Source: Heterobilharzia americana (lineage: Eukaryota > Platyhelminthes > Trematoda > Strigeidida > Schistosomatidae). From it: 64,000 nt of DNA. The DNA lies in assembly GCA_944470555.2 (NCBI GenBank), contig OX104134.1:106386701-106450700 (forward strand), in the 5' to 3' direction. Within the stretch, counting starts at the first letter, position 1. Every line of letters starts with the position of its first letter. The notes below the pieces were generated by a model. It was not told the origin of the DNA. It worked only from the letters and a program-made list of their open reading frames with translations, and did not search any database. The translations under genes were made by a program, and so were the position numbers. This document shows, piece after piece, positions 1 to 11,100 of this stretch.

Positions 1-1100
1 TCAGGTAGCGATACCACGAAATACGACCCATGTTACGAGGGCAACGGTGGTCAAACACCTGAAGCCTTCTCATGTCTTCTACCATTAATGGCCAAGTTTC
101 ACAGCCAAACTGTAGAACAGAGCTGACTGCAGCACAGTACAGTCTACCCTTAAAAGACAATCACATATTGCGACAGGGCCACAGATGGTGTAAGTTGGCA
201 AAAGCCAACCAAACCTTTTGTGCCCATGCAGAGATTTTGTCGGCCACTGAGCCACCAGAGTTGATTCAACTTCCAAGGTAAAAGAAGTATTCATCACTTC
301 ACTTTCTATTGTTAGCCGGGGTACCGTTGAAAACTAGTCCTCGAGAAACAACTTGCATTTGGATGGCGAGAAACGCATCCCAAAAATTCTCAAATTGTCA
401 CTCTAGGTGCTCAGAATACGCTGTATTTTATCATCGTCTTCAATTAACAAGATCGATGGGACAGATATTGATCTCTATGGTTTCTGAGAACCTGACTAAC
501 TTTCTAGCTTCCGAAAAGCCTGGCTATTTCAGCAGTTGCCAACTGGTTGAAGATATGCAGATATCGTCTTAAGGGAAAGTGAACAATTGAAATGTCGACT
601 GATAAAGACACTAAACAGCTGCAGCTGCTAAATCCCCATCTAAACTTCTGATAAAGTGAGGTTGACTGTTTTAAATAAATCCAGAGATGTCCAAGTTCAA
701 AATTTCAACAAAGTGAGAGAAAGGAAAGTGTCCTACCGAGAAGAGGGAAACCGCAAGTATGATTTCATCAGTTCTTATTACAACAGAGTAGGTGGTCATC
801 CTCTTAACTGGAAGATTAAACTCAAGTACTTGAGAAAGAACTGAATTTCTAAATGGCAGTGAATCAGTTAAAACCTGAAGATGTTGTTCTCAACACAGAA
901 GTAGCATTTAGGCTCAATAAATTAGCCGAATGGTTAAAACGTCGGAGCACATTGTGCACCAATATCTTGAGAAGTTGTAACAAAGTTTAGTAAAACAGAA
1001 AATGCTAGCCGTAAAGAATCTAAGACATGAAAGTAGCATGGCAGTTACCGAAGATGATAACGACAATTCTGTATTAACGTTGGAATAACCACACATTATC
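1..1100. other. Unassigned AT-rich sequence, no gene recognised
   Basis: Short ORFs occur on both strands but none shows a domain or a splice-bounded exon. The stretch leads directly into the decayed Penelope-like element that starts near 1105, so part of 650-1100 may be the unrecognisable N-terminal part of that element. Confidence 0.4.
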
Positions 1101-1104
1101 TAAA

Positions 1105-2150
1105 GGGGCTGTTGTTGAGATCCATCTTGAACAGCCAATTTCCCTTTAGTAGTGAAACATACAGATAAAAAGATGGCATAGCTATGGGTTTACCATTGGG
1201 CTGCTTGCTTGCAGACCTCTTCATATCAAAGCTTGAGAACACACACTTTAACAGAATAACCAACCACTTCAAACTTTATAAGTGACACGTAGATGTTACT
1301 TTCATCATCTCGAATACTGCGAATAATCTAGAAGATATCCTGTCTTAACTTAATAACTGCCACTCTTCAATCAGGTTCACATTAGAGAAGGAACTTAATT
1401 CTAAGATATCCTTTCCAGATGTGCAGCTAAAAAGATGAGACAATGGATCAATCAAAAGGCTTATCCACAGAAAACTCACAAGGAAACGACAACTTAAGAA
1501 TTTTCATGGTTGGGTGCCTCTATGAGCCAAACGAAATTTAATTCCCTCTATGTGCAATATGATCCACACTATCTATGGTCATGATACTTTTGAAGATGAA
1601 GTTAATTTTTTCAAAAATGTTTGATTGAAAACCGGTATCCTTAGCGATTCATTGCTAAGACTATGAAACTGAAAGTAAATATTCATTCCATCTCTACGGC
1701 TCCTAAGAAGTCTTTTTTTTCATAAGCTTATAGCTGAACGGAGACACATCAGTAGATATAATGAGAAATCGTCTAGTATGCTCATTGAGAAAAACTTTCA
1801 ATGCTCCCAACCTCAGATTAACTTTTTCTACTTACCGGATGCTTCAATTATGTATAAAGGATAAGCTGGCTCCTTAGGACACGTAGATGTATGTGTCTTT
1901 CACTTTGCCTGCTCCTGTGGAGTAAGTTATATTGGCCGTACTCAGCGTTCGCTTTCCAAAAGCAGTTCCGAACATATTCAGACCTGGTTCTACAAAGGAG
2001 AAAAGAAAACACTTCGTAGCTCTATTTTAGAACCACCTCATTTATTGCAGAAATCAACTTCATTGTTATCTACAGAGTTGATACAAGTTTTGTGAGAGGT
2101 GTACACCTAAAACTTCTTCAAACTGTGAAAGCCATAGCAATTAATATTTG
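1105..2150 (+). mobile_element. Penelope-like element (PLE) remnant, RT to GIY-YIG
   Basis: Conceptual translation with several stops and frame changes gives PLE landmarks in the right order. An RT segment reading AMGLPLGCLLADLF lies near 1180-1230. The FTLEKEL...FPDVQL segment, followed by a degraded YRKPTH-like block, lies near 1375-1490. The GIY-YIG signature FACSCGVSYIGRTQR lies near 1905-1960. The catalytic YxDD motif is not readable. PLEs are retroelements whose single protein joins a reverse transcriptase to a GIY-YIG endonuclease; this copy cannot encode one. Confidence 0.72.
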
Positions 2151-2614
2151 GAAGCATTAACACTGTGTTCAAAAGAAATTTGTCCTGTCATCTGAGTTGC
2201 AATGGATATAACCTACAAGAACATTTTTGCCTTCGAAAATCTTTTCATTCAGATCTCACACATTACATTCCGCCACTCCTATAGTTCTGATTTCTTTTCA
2301 CATTCACCAATCTCTTCCATTACATTACATCATCTGGTTAACAATCAAAAGGCAAGACTAGAAGGCACACACTGACGACGCAACTCATGACAACATTGAC
2401 AACTGCAATTAGAAGATCAAGCCGACGATACAAAAAACAACGAAGAAAAGTCCTCAGTAAAAAGCTACTCAAAATCTCAGAAGCACCTACAACCGTAGAA
2501 ACAAACGACCTTGTTGCCAACTTATTAAAACAACCACTAACGAGAATGGAAGAACTTCTGCTTTAAAAAGAACTGAATTACAACACATGAGATGCCTCGA
2601 AACCAGAATTCTTT

Positions 2615-3712
2615 GTGGCATTAGAATCGTCACTTACAACATCAGGATTTAATGAGGTCACTCAACAAGAAATACGGCAAACAATCGTACCACTAACTAG
2701 GCAGAGTAGACATCACGCTCAAATGAGTACTCAAGAACAGAAAACATTAAAAAGACTGAAAAATAAGAAAGATATCGTTGTACTTCCAACAGACAAAAGA
2801 CGCACTACGGTAGTCATGGACAAAGAAGACCATATCAAGAAGCCAGAGAAATTACTCAAAGAAGAAAATGTGTATCAACCACTTGAAACCAACCCTATCC
2901 AAAAGTTCGACAACCAGATCAATAAAACCTTGAACAAACTCTTCATAGCAGAAGAAATAACAAAGCAAGACAAATGGCGAATGAAATCGAATAGACCTAT
3001 CCTTCCTCGGTTCTACGGCAGACCAAAAATACACAAACCCGATATCCCTCTACTACCAATGGCCTCAGTTCCAGGAACTCCAACATACAACATATCAAGA
3101 GAACTTTCGAGAAAACTGAAACACCTCGTTCAATCATGCGGACATTCCACCAAGTCACCAACAGAATTCTTAGAAAAGATCCAAAACATTAACATAGAAA
3201 ACGATGAGTTAATGACATCCTTCGATGTCACAGCACTATACACATCCATCGAACCTCAGTTGGCCAAGGAAACGATATTCCTCCTGATCAATGAAGACAA
3301 AAACCTTCCAGAACGTACAAAACTCAAATGTTCAAGTGTGATGGAACTCATCGACCTTTTTATGACAACATACTTCCAATTCAATGGCAAGATATACAAA
3401 CAGATGAAAGGAACTCCAATAGGATCACAGATATCCGGATTAATTGCGGAAGCAGTGATGCAGAGACTGGAAGCCATCATTCTATTTATGATCAAACCAA
3501 AAACTTGGATTTGCTATGTGGACGACAATTTTGTCATCATTAAAAAAGATGATATAGAAAACACCCACAGTTTGATCAACAAGTTTTTCAATGACATCAA
3601 ATTCGCAATGGAGAAGGAGTCAAACAACCAATTACCATTCCTGGATGTCTTAGTCAGTAGGACAAATACTGGAAAGCTGGAAACCCAGGTGTACAAAAAG
3701 CCAACACACTGA
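2615..3712 (+). CDS. PLE reverse transcriptase, uninterrupted core ORF
   Basis: This is a 365-codon open frame starting at a GTG; the true start is probably the ATG at 2387, in the same frame but separated by two stops. Visible RT motifs, numbered from the GTG: motif A FDVTALYTS with its aspartate at residue 204, the GTPIGSQISGL motif, YVDDN with both catalytic aspartates at 303-304, and LPFLDVLVS followed by VYKKPTH at the C end. The order and spacing fit Penelope-like RTs, which prime reverse transcription at a nick made by the fused GIY-YIG nuclease. The ORF ends at TGA where the linker to the nuclease should continue, so any product would lack the endonuclease. It looks like a recently broken transposon ORF. 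Confidence 0.85.
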   Translation: MALESSLTTSGFNEVTQQEIRQTIVPLTRQSRHHAQMSTQEQKTLKRLKNKKDIVVLPTDKRRTTVVMDKEDHIKKPEKLLKEENVYQPLETNPIQKFDNQINKTLNKLFIAEEITKQDKWRMKSNRPILPRFYGRPKIHKPDIPLLPMASVPGTPTYNISRELSRKLKHLVQSCGHSTKSPTEFLEKIQNINIENDELMTSFDVTALYTSIEPQLAKETIFLLINEDKNLPERTKLKCSSVMELIDLFMTTYFQFNGKIYKQMKGTPIGSQISGLIAEAVMQRLEAIILFMIKPKTWICYVDDNFVIIKKDDIENTHSLINKFFNDIKFAMEKESNNQLPFLDVLVSRTNTGKLETQVYKKPTH

Positions 3713-3764
3713 ACAAATCCTCAACTACAATAGCAACAATCCAACAACACACAAGATCAGTTGC

Positions 3765-4570
3765 GTGCAGACTCTATTCAAAAGAGCGAGAACATACTGC
3801 AGCACATCAACTTCACGGAGAAACGAAGAAAAATACTTGATGTCAACCCTAAAGAAGAATGGCTACCCACGAAACTTTATCAGAAGATGCCTATCCCGCA
3901 CATCATCAACTACAAAGTCATCGACAGAAACCAACAAACGCATACATACCATACCATACCATACCATAAAGAATATATCAGAAATCACGACAAGATTACT
4001 GAGACCACTTCGTGGAATTGTTGTGGCTCATAAACCAACAAATTTCCTCCAAACACTATTATGCAGACCAAAGGGTGCAACAACCAGAGAAGACAAACTA
4101 AATATCATTTACAAAATCAACTGTAACAACTGTAGTCAACACTACGTCGCCTTCGTCTACATGAACACCAATTGACTATTAAGCGTCACGATATTACATC
4201 ACTCATTTCAATGCATGTGGATAACAGCTATGGACATGAATTCAATTTCGGCAATTTAGAAATTTCGGACAGAGGAAACACAAAGAATGTCAGAGAGTTC
4301 CTAGGAGCTTGGCATTCAGGTCAGTCAGCAATCAATAGATGTATGGACACAGGCCCAATCTATCAACCAATAAGAAAGATGATAAATGACAGAAATGTCA
4401 GAGGCCAAGCAGAGGGACTGCCAACAGGAAAGTCTATACAATCAATGACACAACAATCGAAGGAAACAATCAATCACAGACCACTTCGTCAGGGCAAGCC
4501 ACTAAATCACTCGCGAAGAGATACTGACAGCGCACTTCATACTGAAGTTAGTGCTGATGATGTCGTCTAA
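3765..4570 (+). pseudogene. PLE linker and GIY-YIG endonuclease, frameshifted
   Basis: The linker is in one frame (about 3765-4150) and carries a short CATAC repeat near 3948-3966. It is followed by YKINCNNCSQHYV, the cysteine-containing start of the GIY-YIG domain. After a frame change near 4165 the rest continues as RLHEHQLTIKRHD...REFLGAWHS..SAINR, the usual C-terminal half of PLE nucleases. The conserved GxT after HYV is lost at the break. Together with the RT ORF it forms PLE-1. Confidence 0.78.
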
Positions 4571-4590
4571 AAGGACGATAAAATCTTCAC
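4554..4590 (+). ncRNA. Hammerhead-like hairpin at PLE-1 3' end (candidate)
   Basis: CTGATGA at 4554-4560 is followed by a hairpin that pairs TCGTC with GACGA around a short loop, then an A-rich AAAA tract. A second copy on the minus strand (53933-53964) has TTGATGA, the same stem, then GAAAG. Hammerhead ribozymes are known in PLE terminal repeats, and this order of core, stem II and GAAA fits that pattern. I cannot place helices I and III or a cleavage triplet with confidence, and the same bases encode the end of the PLE protein. Confidence 0.3.
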
Positions 4591-4989
4591 GATTAAACAA
4601 CTCAGCTCAGAGAACACAATACAACCAAGAATTAGTAACCAAATATTACTTCAGTCTCGATAAGTCTTCTTCTTTTCCCGATCTCCTGATTTGTTATCAG
4701 ATCTGAATTTCGTTCAAAATATTTCATGAAACTTTCCTTTTTGGTTACTATGTGAATCGAATATTTATATGGAGTTGTACAGCTTGAGAATGATATTGCA
4801 GAAAAGAGTAGCTCTTCGCTAAACTTTTTTTGTTTTACGATTTAACGGGAATTTTATACTACTGAATTCTGCATTAGTTATGACCATTTCGGATCGTTTC
4901 ATGAAAGTCAGTGAACACATTCAAATGGAAATTTATCAAAAATTTCGAAAACCTGTAGACATTACTGTATAAGTTTAGGAGATCTACAA

Positions 4990-6050
4990 CTGCTGTGGTA
5001 CACCGGATGAGGCCATCTCAACGTGAGTCAAAATGGTTTACTTAAAAGTCTGGAACTAATATTGCAGGCAGGATGTTCGATACTATTAAAATTTATGAAC
5101 CAGATGTCACATTAAACCTGATAGTTGACTTCAGGAACACGTCAACATATGCAACATCTAAATACTTAGTATGGATATTACTCACTGTTGGAAACTTTCA
5201 AAACTCTAGACTGACCAATTCATATGAAATGTAGCATAGTCTATATGATTTTTAGAGGATGAAAAAGAAAGATTATTTTTGATGTGAAAAACCTATATAC
5301 TAACTCACCGACTGATAAGGCTCTAGAAGCTAGTAGAAATAAACCTTACAGTTATGCTTAACTCACACATAGAGATATGGTACCTATTCAAGAGAGCATG
5401 TCCGCAGTTCAGCTGTATTTCACTGACGCAGTTTACAAGTTTTAAGATGACATGTATCAATAAACGAAAGGAAAAACAATGGAATCACCAAACACCTCAG
5501 TCTTAGCAGATATATTTATAAATAGTCGAGAAGGTAGGTCTCTCAGAACATTTGATCCCACCCAAAAAGTATGATGAGGATTTGTGAATAGCGCATTTAC
5601 CGTATAGAAATCAGAAAATATCTCTAACTTCTTCACACTCACTGATCGATGGGATTCAATCCACTTTGCAGTTAGAAGATGAACAGGGAGGATTATTTGT
5701 GTATAGACTAGCGTCTTGTCTTCGCTTTGTCGTGTAGTCTGAAACAAGTATCTACAGTAAACCATCACATTCTAACAGATATTTAAAGTTTATATCATCT
5801 CACCTCGCCTCACCTCAGTAAAGTTAGTTCCAGTTTAATTTTTAAAGTAATCAAGCTAGGAGTTTAATTAGTAAATCAAAAACTTTAAATAAGCAAATGG
5901 AACGTATCAGAGAAGCTCTACTCCGGAATAACTATCATTCTGAATTTATTCGAGAGTTCACAAAATTCATAAAAACACAGAAATGTAGTGGTTTGAGCGA
6001 TTATGATAACATGACTTGGAAGGAATTCAAGGCTTCTATATTGTTGCTAA
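4990..6050 (+). mobile_element. Decayed PLE remnant (RT half)
   Basis: A broken translation shows KIYEPDVTLNLIVDFRNTSTYA near 5090-5165 (the KIHKP/SF..PTYA block upstream of the RT), IIFDVKNLYTNSPTDKAL near 5270-5325 (motif A), KGKTMESPNTSVLADIF near 5465-5520 and KPSHSNRYLKF near 5758-5795. Many stops are present and YxDD is missing. It follows PLE-1 in the same orientation. Confidence 0.65.
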
Positions 6051-6189
6051 TGTAAGGAAGAGATATTACAATCCCGAGGTAGAATTTTCAACCAGGCTGG
6101 AATTAGGGTGAAATTAAAATCTAAAAACTACCTGAGAAATAAACTTTTTCGGCTTAAGGATTCTGTCGATCAGATTAAAACAATAATTT

Positions 6190-6720
6190 GCCAAATACTG
6201 AGTGAATTTTAAGTGCAGTTCGTGATAAGTCAGGCTACCGGAACATAGGAGTGACTTTAAAAACCATCATGACATGTACTTCAGTAAACAATTGGAGTTC
6301 TGTACTTTGCGAAGAAACTACCCTAACGGTCGAAATAAAGAAACTTAATTGGTTACTACAGTCGTTGTTAGGGTGATCTTTAGAGCTTCTCGAGCACAAA
6401 CACGTAGCTAAACCTAGCTCGATGAGTAATCTAGAGATGAGTTAACTCATAGTTATAAATGCTATTAATAACGCTTTCACTCTTGAAGAGATGGGTGTTG
6501 AGTTCGAGTTTGAGTGGGAACAGCATCACTTATTGGAGTCCAGGTAAATCTAGGTAACCAGTCTCAAACTGGCGAAACAAGTGTTCTGGATTTCACTGCA
6601 AGTCACCAACATGAACACAATCTGATGAAGTTTTATCCAGAGATTTAATGCTTAACACATGTAATGGGATTGACTCACCAGAGATCCTGGTAACAATGAA
6701 ATGAAAAAAGAAAGGCAGTA
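6190..6720 (+). mobile_element. PLE GIY-YIG C-terminal fragment, interrupted
   Basis: VRLPEHRSDFKNHHD near 6220-6265 resembles the VRLAEHRN block of the intact fragment at 17170-17200. A degraded match to the C-terminal block (NLMKFYPEI, then an NGID-like piece) occurs near 6620-6690. Between them sits a palindromic repeat carrying the ATTGGTTA arm. Too eroded to encode protein. Confidence 0.4.
6315..6395. repeat. MITE-like palindrome, eroded copy
   Basis: ACCCTAAC near 6321 and GTTAGGGT near 6368 are inverted, around an AATTGGTTAC core that also occurs in the palindrome at 21834-21950. The left arm is partly deleted. It interrupts a PLE fragment. Confidence 0.4.
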
Positions 6721-9700
6721 GAACTATGAATAATGAAGAGAGAAAGTTGTTTGGTTACCTTGATTACCTATTAGAGGTAAATTGGGCTGAAAAAGTCATC
6801 CAGCAGACAGTGATGTAACACTAAGAGGTATATCGAATGAAGTTATTTAATATGGGATTACATTCTACCACAGTGCTCAGGATCTATGCTTGTATGAGAT
6901 GGAGAAATATATGAGTGCTTTAGCTCACTGCTGAATCTACCACCCAGAATTAAGATATGATTATATAGTCAAAGGTGAAATCAGCATTCTTGAATACTTC
7001 AAAGCTCATAAGTGTCAGTTTATGAAGCCATCTAGTCGTATGAGATGTGATAGCTACACCAAGCACCAATCGATACTTCAAGTGTCCTGTTTCTCATCTA
7101 CAATGTTGAAAAGGCAACGCTGTAAAACTGATCACATTGGCTTATAGTTATGATCGCTGTCACTGAGCTGTTAGGCTTTGAAGTGACCGAGAGTAATAAG
7201 ACACTGAGGTAGTAAAAATACTGAGCCACGAAAATATCAGAAGACAAAGACTGGATTATGACTTTAAGGAAGACTTTGTTCCAAAAATATGCATTGCATA
7301 TATACAGTTTTCATAGACATCAAAATCCACAAAGCCAAAAAATAAAATGACTTGACCTAATTGGCTTCGTAAAGCATAAAATCGTCCAATAACATTTATT
7401 CTGACCACACAGCAATATAGATTTAAATTTGAAGCCAGTGACTCAGAATGTTGATAAACACTTTGGTCGATTTACCTTCTACAGCACCAGATTAGGAACA
7501 ATGACCACCCAGTATACATTAGTCCACATCAAACTGCTTAGTTCACAGCATTGTTTAAGTTTTAGCTACAAGGCCAAGTGAAACAGTTCAGATTTATGTC
7601 TAAAATAGATATCAGAAGTTCAGCTTATGTTGTGGAAGTCTCGTCCTATCCCATGCTTAAATAAGCCGATTATCACCCAAACACTGGCAGCATAGACAGT
7701 CTTTCCAAACAGATGTTCTCATCATCAAGGATAAAACAGTCAATAACCAGGTCTGAAATACAAATTGTAATCAGTCAGTCGTTATTGTACTTCGTATAAC
7801 TTCTAATATATTTATCTCCTACTTTCCACCTTTCTATCTGCCCTCAGTCAAATTTAATATTCGAAGTGGAATCAATTAAAATTGGTAATTTTGAACAATC
7901 TCATTGTTTTTGCATATTGAATGGCTTTCTTCACATGTTACTGAATTGAACAAATTCAGAAATAATTTGTCTTCCATGCGTTACAACATTTAACTTGATC
8001 CTATTGCCATCTCATGGTTGAAATTTTAATCCACCATTTAAATTTCACTAAGGATACACATCGTCGTGTACCTAGGAGATCGATGCTACTCCAAATTGTG
8101 AAGTTTTCAATTAGTGAATTCAATTTCATGTATTACCAGTTGACTGCAGCAGATAGCGAGCATTTTATTGGCTTGAAACGTCTAACTGTCTAAGATAAAC
8201 TCAACCTGAGTCCGGCTCTTATGAGCTCTTGAATCAATGTTGACCACCAAATTATGTAGAGAACTACCTTAATTCTTGGAGCATTTAAAGACTACTAGAA
8301 TATGATTTCTAAATGAAGTATCAATCTCAAGGCACATAGACTAGGGATGGATTTGACCAGGATTTGATTTCGCAATCACCAGTGAAAGCAACTAGACCAC
8401 CATTTAGTTGAAGCTGGCGACCTCCAGAGTGAAATCAACTTTAGAAATAATCCAAAGTCTACTAACTGGAAACTTGTTCTTAGCCAGGTTGTATGTTAAT
8501 GAGTTATCTGAAGTGATATTTGACAAAGAACAATGATTGAGATAAACTGGGAGCTTGGAAATTGTTTGTATATCATACATCGTGAATAAAGCTGAATAGG
8601 ATATAACGGTATTGTTCATATGCTTCAGTTGGTTAGGACCGTGAGCGAGCGGTGTTTGTCGTAAACAGCGAGTATGAGACCAAAACGTTAGTAGTTGCTA
8701 TCTAGAATCCGTATTTATTTCCTTCAACTTATACAAACAGGTGTAAAGACAGGTTCTTCTTTCTATGTGAATCGATTTTAAACACATAAAATATCTCACC
8801 TTGTGGGTCACTGGATCTGTTCGTTTAATATTACAGTCAGTTTTTAGTCATCTATTCATCCTTAGCAGTTGCTGACTAATGGTTGAGCACAACACTTTTT
8901 CATTAACAAAAGTGATATAAACTTCGGTAAAATGAAAATATTTTCCATTTTAAAAATAATTCATTAGGACTATTCAAGACTACAGTTTTGATAACCGTGT
9001 ATCCTATTAAGAAAGAGTATAATATGAACTCTGCTGTAAAACTGTTTAACGTGACATGATGATTGCCAACTCCAAACACCTTGACAATGATCTAGAGATT
9101 CTACACTTAATAATCCTCGGAAAGAGAATAAAACAGGTGGATTGCAAGACTATCTGTGTAATCTTGGTTATCCTATACTTTTCTACAAGGACATTCAAGA
9201 CTGATTCTATTCCTCCAGCTAATCAGATAGTTACACTTATGATCACTCATCCTTTCTCTAGCATTCTGGGCAAACTGATTAGTTGTGAGGGATTTTGAGT
9301 TTTTATGAAGCATATAGACAATAATATCGCACACTAAAACATGAAGTTCCAATATACCACCAACAAACAGTTTTCTATACAGGCAGTTCTTATTGTTTCC
9401 TAAGTTGATACCGTTCAAAGGAAACTAGAATCGTTTTTGATATCTATAAACTTGATAAATGTGGTGGTAAATAACTGTAGCTCTAGTTTCTCTCCTTGTG
9501 GTATTGCTTGTTCCCAGAGGTTGTATTTACTATTTCCTACTGTCTAGCATGAAGTGACACCGAACATTAAATTGAAGACTCAGCAAAAATAACTCAGGAT
9601 TAGAGAATAAAAAACAATCAGAATTTTATCGAGTCTCTGGTGCTGAATTATGCACGAAACGTTCCATTCATTATGTATTGAACATTTTGTTATGGTAAAC

Positions 9701-10110
9701 TGATTAGTTCAAAGATTAAGTCTGTTCATTGTTGACTTTGTCATCTTAAGTGTGCGACATTCAACCATGCTGTACATATGCGTACATTTAGCCTTCTAAC
9801 AAAAGAAAATTTTGAAAAACCCATCTACTATTACAAGAGTTATTTTAAAAAAATAAAATAAAGATGATGTTTATTGAATACGGACTGTATGGTAATTCCT
9901 TTGGTAATTTCAGCCTGATACCTTGCACACTACATCTTAAAAAATATGACTGTAGTAAAGTTGAGAACTAAGATTATTGACTACCTCTTTGATGTAAAGT
10001 AGTTATCCGAACGCTTAACCCAACACTACAGATACAAAAAGTGCTAAGCATGAATAGCTGTAGAAATGACGCCATTCATTGGGATACAAAGTCTACAGAT
10101 TCGTCTATCA
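6720..10110. other. Unassigned region, no gene recognised
   Basis: About 3.4 kb of AT-rich sequence with frequent stops in all frames. I looked for RT, GIY-YIG and exon-like segments. Only short anonymous ORFs stand out (for example 8404-8619 minus and 9173-9418 minus), none with a domain I know. Probably old retroelement debris and intergenic DNA. Confidence 0.4.
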
Positions 10111-10129
10111 AACATTGTTCGAAGATTTC

Positions 10130-10345
10130 AAGTTGTTATTCATCGTAGACTGACATCAGTTGGAGCAACAAGGGAAACCTGGGTGCACTGGACAGCCGTT
10201 TCGTCCTAGTATGTGACTCCTAAGCAGTGCGCACCCACGACCGCGCCCCCCAGGGACCGAAACCGCGACCTTCAGGTTCTGCGGCCAGCGCGTTACCATT
10301 GGGTCAGAATGAAATGCTCCATATTTCCAACTTCTGTTAGCTCAA
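10130..10345 (-). repeat. tRNA-derived SINE (family S1), minus strand
   Basis: This matches the reverse complement of the plus-strand copy at 35265-35510: the 3' part (GTCAGTCTACGATGAATAAC in the sense direction), the CAGTGCACCC/GGACGAAA segment, and the tRNA-like head with its B box are all recognisable. The A box is damaged. Confidence 0.6.
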
Positions 10346-10569
10346 AGAACTTTTTCTTTGAGTCATACTCACTCTACACACTCTCTGATCTGTAAAAATG
10401 TTAAAAAAATATATAGTCCTGTTGTCTGCAATAACGATATGTCTGTGTGCATTTATTTGCTTTCTCCTATGTACCTTAGCATATAGGTCATATCAGCAGG
10501 ACACTGTCAAGACATATTGATAAACAATTACCAGTAAGAATGTTGAAAAAAGAATCAAGACCAATCAAT

Positions 10570-11100
10570 AGTCTCATTTTAGTCTTTTTATTAAATGTGC
10601 TACATAGTGGAGCAGTATTATTAACTTGATTACGTTTCAGACATAATTTATCATATCAAGATAACTGCACCACTTTGAGATATGATTTAAATCTTTCTGT
10701 TCATCATGATAACTCACAGTGGTATCCAGTACGTGCATTTCGTCTTATTTCGGAATAGGCGAAATGCGGATCCTACATTATGAACATCCGGCAGTATCGA
10801 AGTATCTGCATAGGGGCTCATCTGCTAACAGAGGTCCAGTACTTTGATTCTGCATAGCAAACAACTGAAGAGTTCGAATTTTCTCGCCTGGTTTTAGACA
10901 GGGTAGTAGGATTTTCCATATATCCGAAACATGTCCTGAGTCATTCCTGTTGTATGCATCTGACGTTGGTTCGACAAACAAAGTTGCTTTTATCAATGTA
11001 TCCCTCCACCTCAATAAATTAGTTTTAAGGACTGACACTCTGTCACAAACTGTGGTGTGGTTGCTTACGATTGCGTCCATGGACGATAGCTGAGCTTTTT
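10570..11100 (-). mobile_element. PLE 3' end: GIY-YIG C-terminus and terminal repeat
   Basis: Minus-strand translation at 10870-11080 gives LLRWRDTLIKATLF followed by NRNDSGHVSDIWKILLP, parallel to WRERLITESLFIES and NRNDATPIPEIWKTLLP at 17345-17455. Beyond a Sm-alpha remnant (10690-10870) lies the terminal sequence GAAACGTAATCAAGTTAATA (about 10625-10650 in minus sense), shared with the hairpin arms at 16998-17087 and 17534-17623. Confidence 0.6.
10690..10870 (-). repeat. Decayed Sm-alpha-type SINE with hammerhead relic
   Basis: In minus sense it contains a GACGAAATGCACG segment followed by CTGGATACCACTG, the 3' half of the Schistosoma hammerhead. A tail piece (ATGCAGATA...GGATGTTCATAA) matches the sequence beside the hammerhead at 61080-61190. 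The CTGANGA half is not intact. Confidence 0.5.

Larger units (their letters stand above)
2387..4640 (+). mobile_element. Best-preserved PLE of the window (PLE-1)
   Basis: The frame can be followed from an ATG at 2387 through a basic N-terminal region, the RT domain, a linker and a GIY-YIG domain to about 4570. Breaks: in-frame stops at 2564-2566 (TAA) and 2588-2590 (TGA), a stop and frame change around 3709-3765, and another frame change near 4165. The RT core itself is uninterrupted. A CTGATGA-containing hairpin closes the coding end and recurs on the minus strand at about 53933-53964, where only this 3' end survives. The element lies head-to-tail with two other PLE remnants. It is probably inactive. 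Confidence 0.85.

Noticed and set aside
10213..10395. ORF in GC-richer sequence
   Set aside because: Lies on the antisense strand of a SINE.
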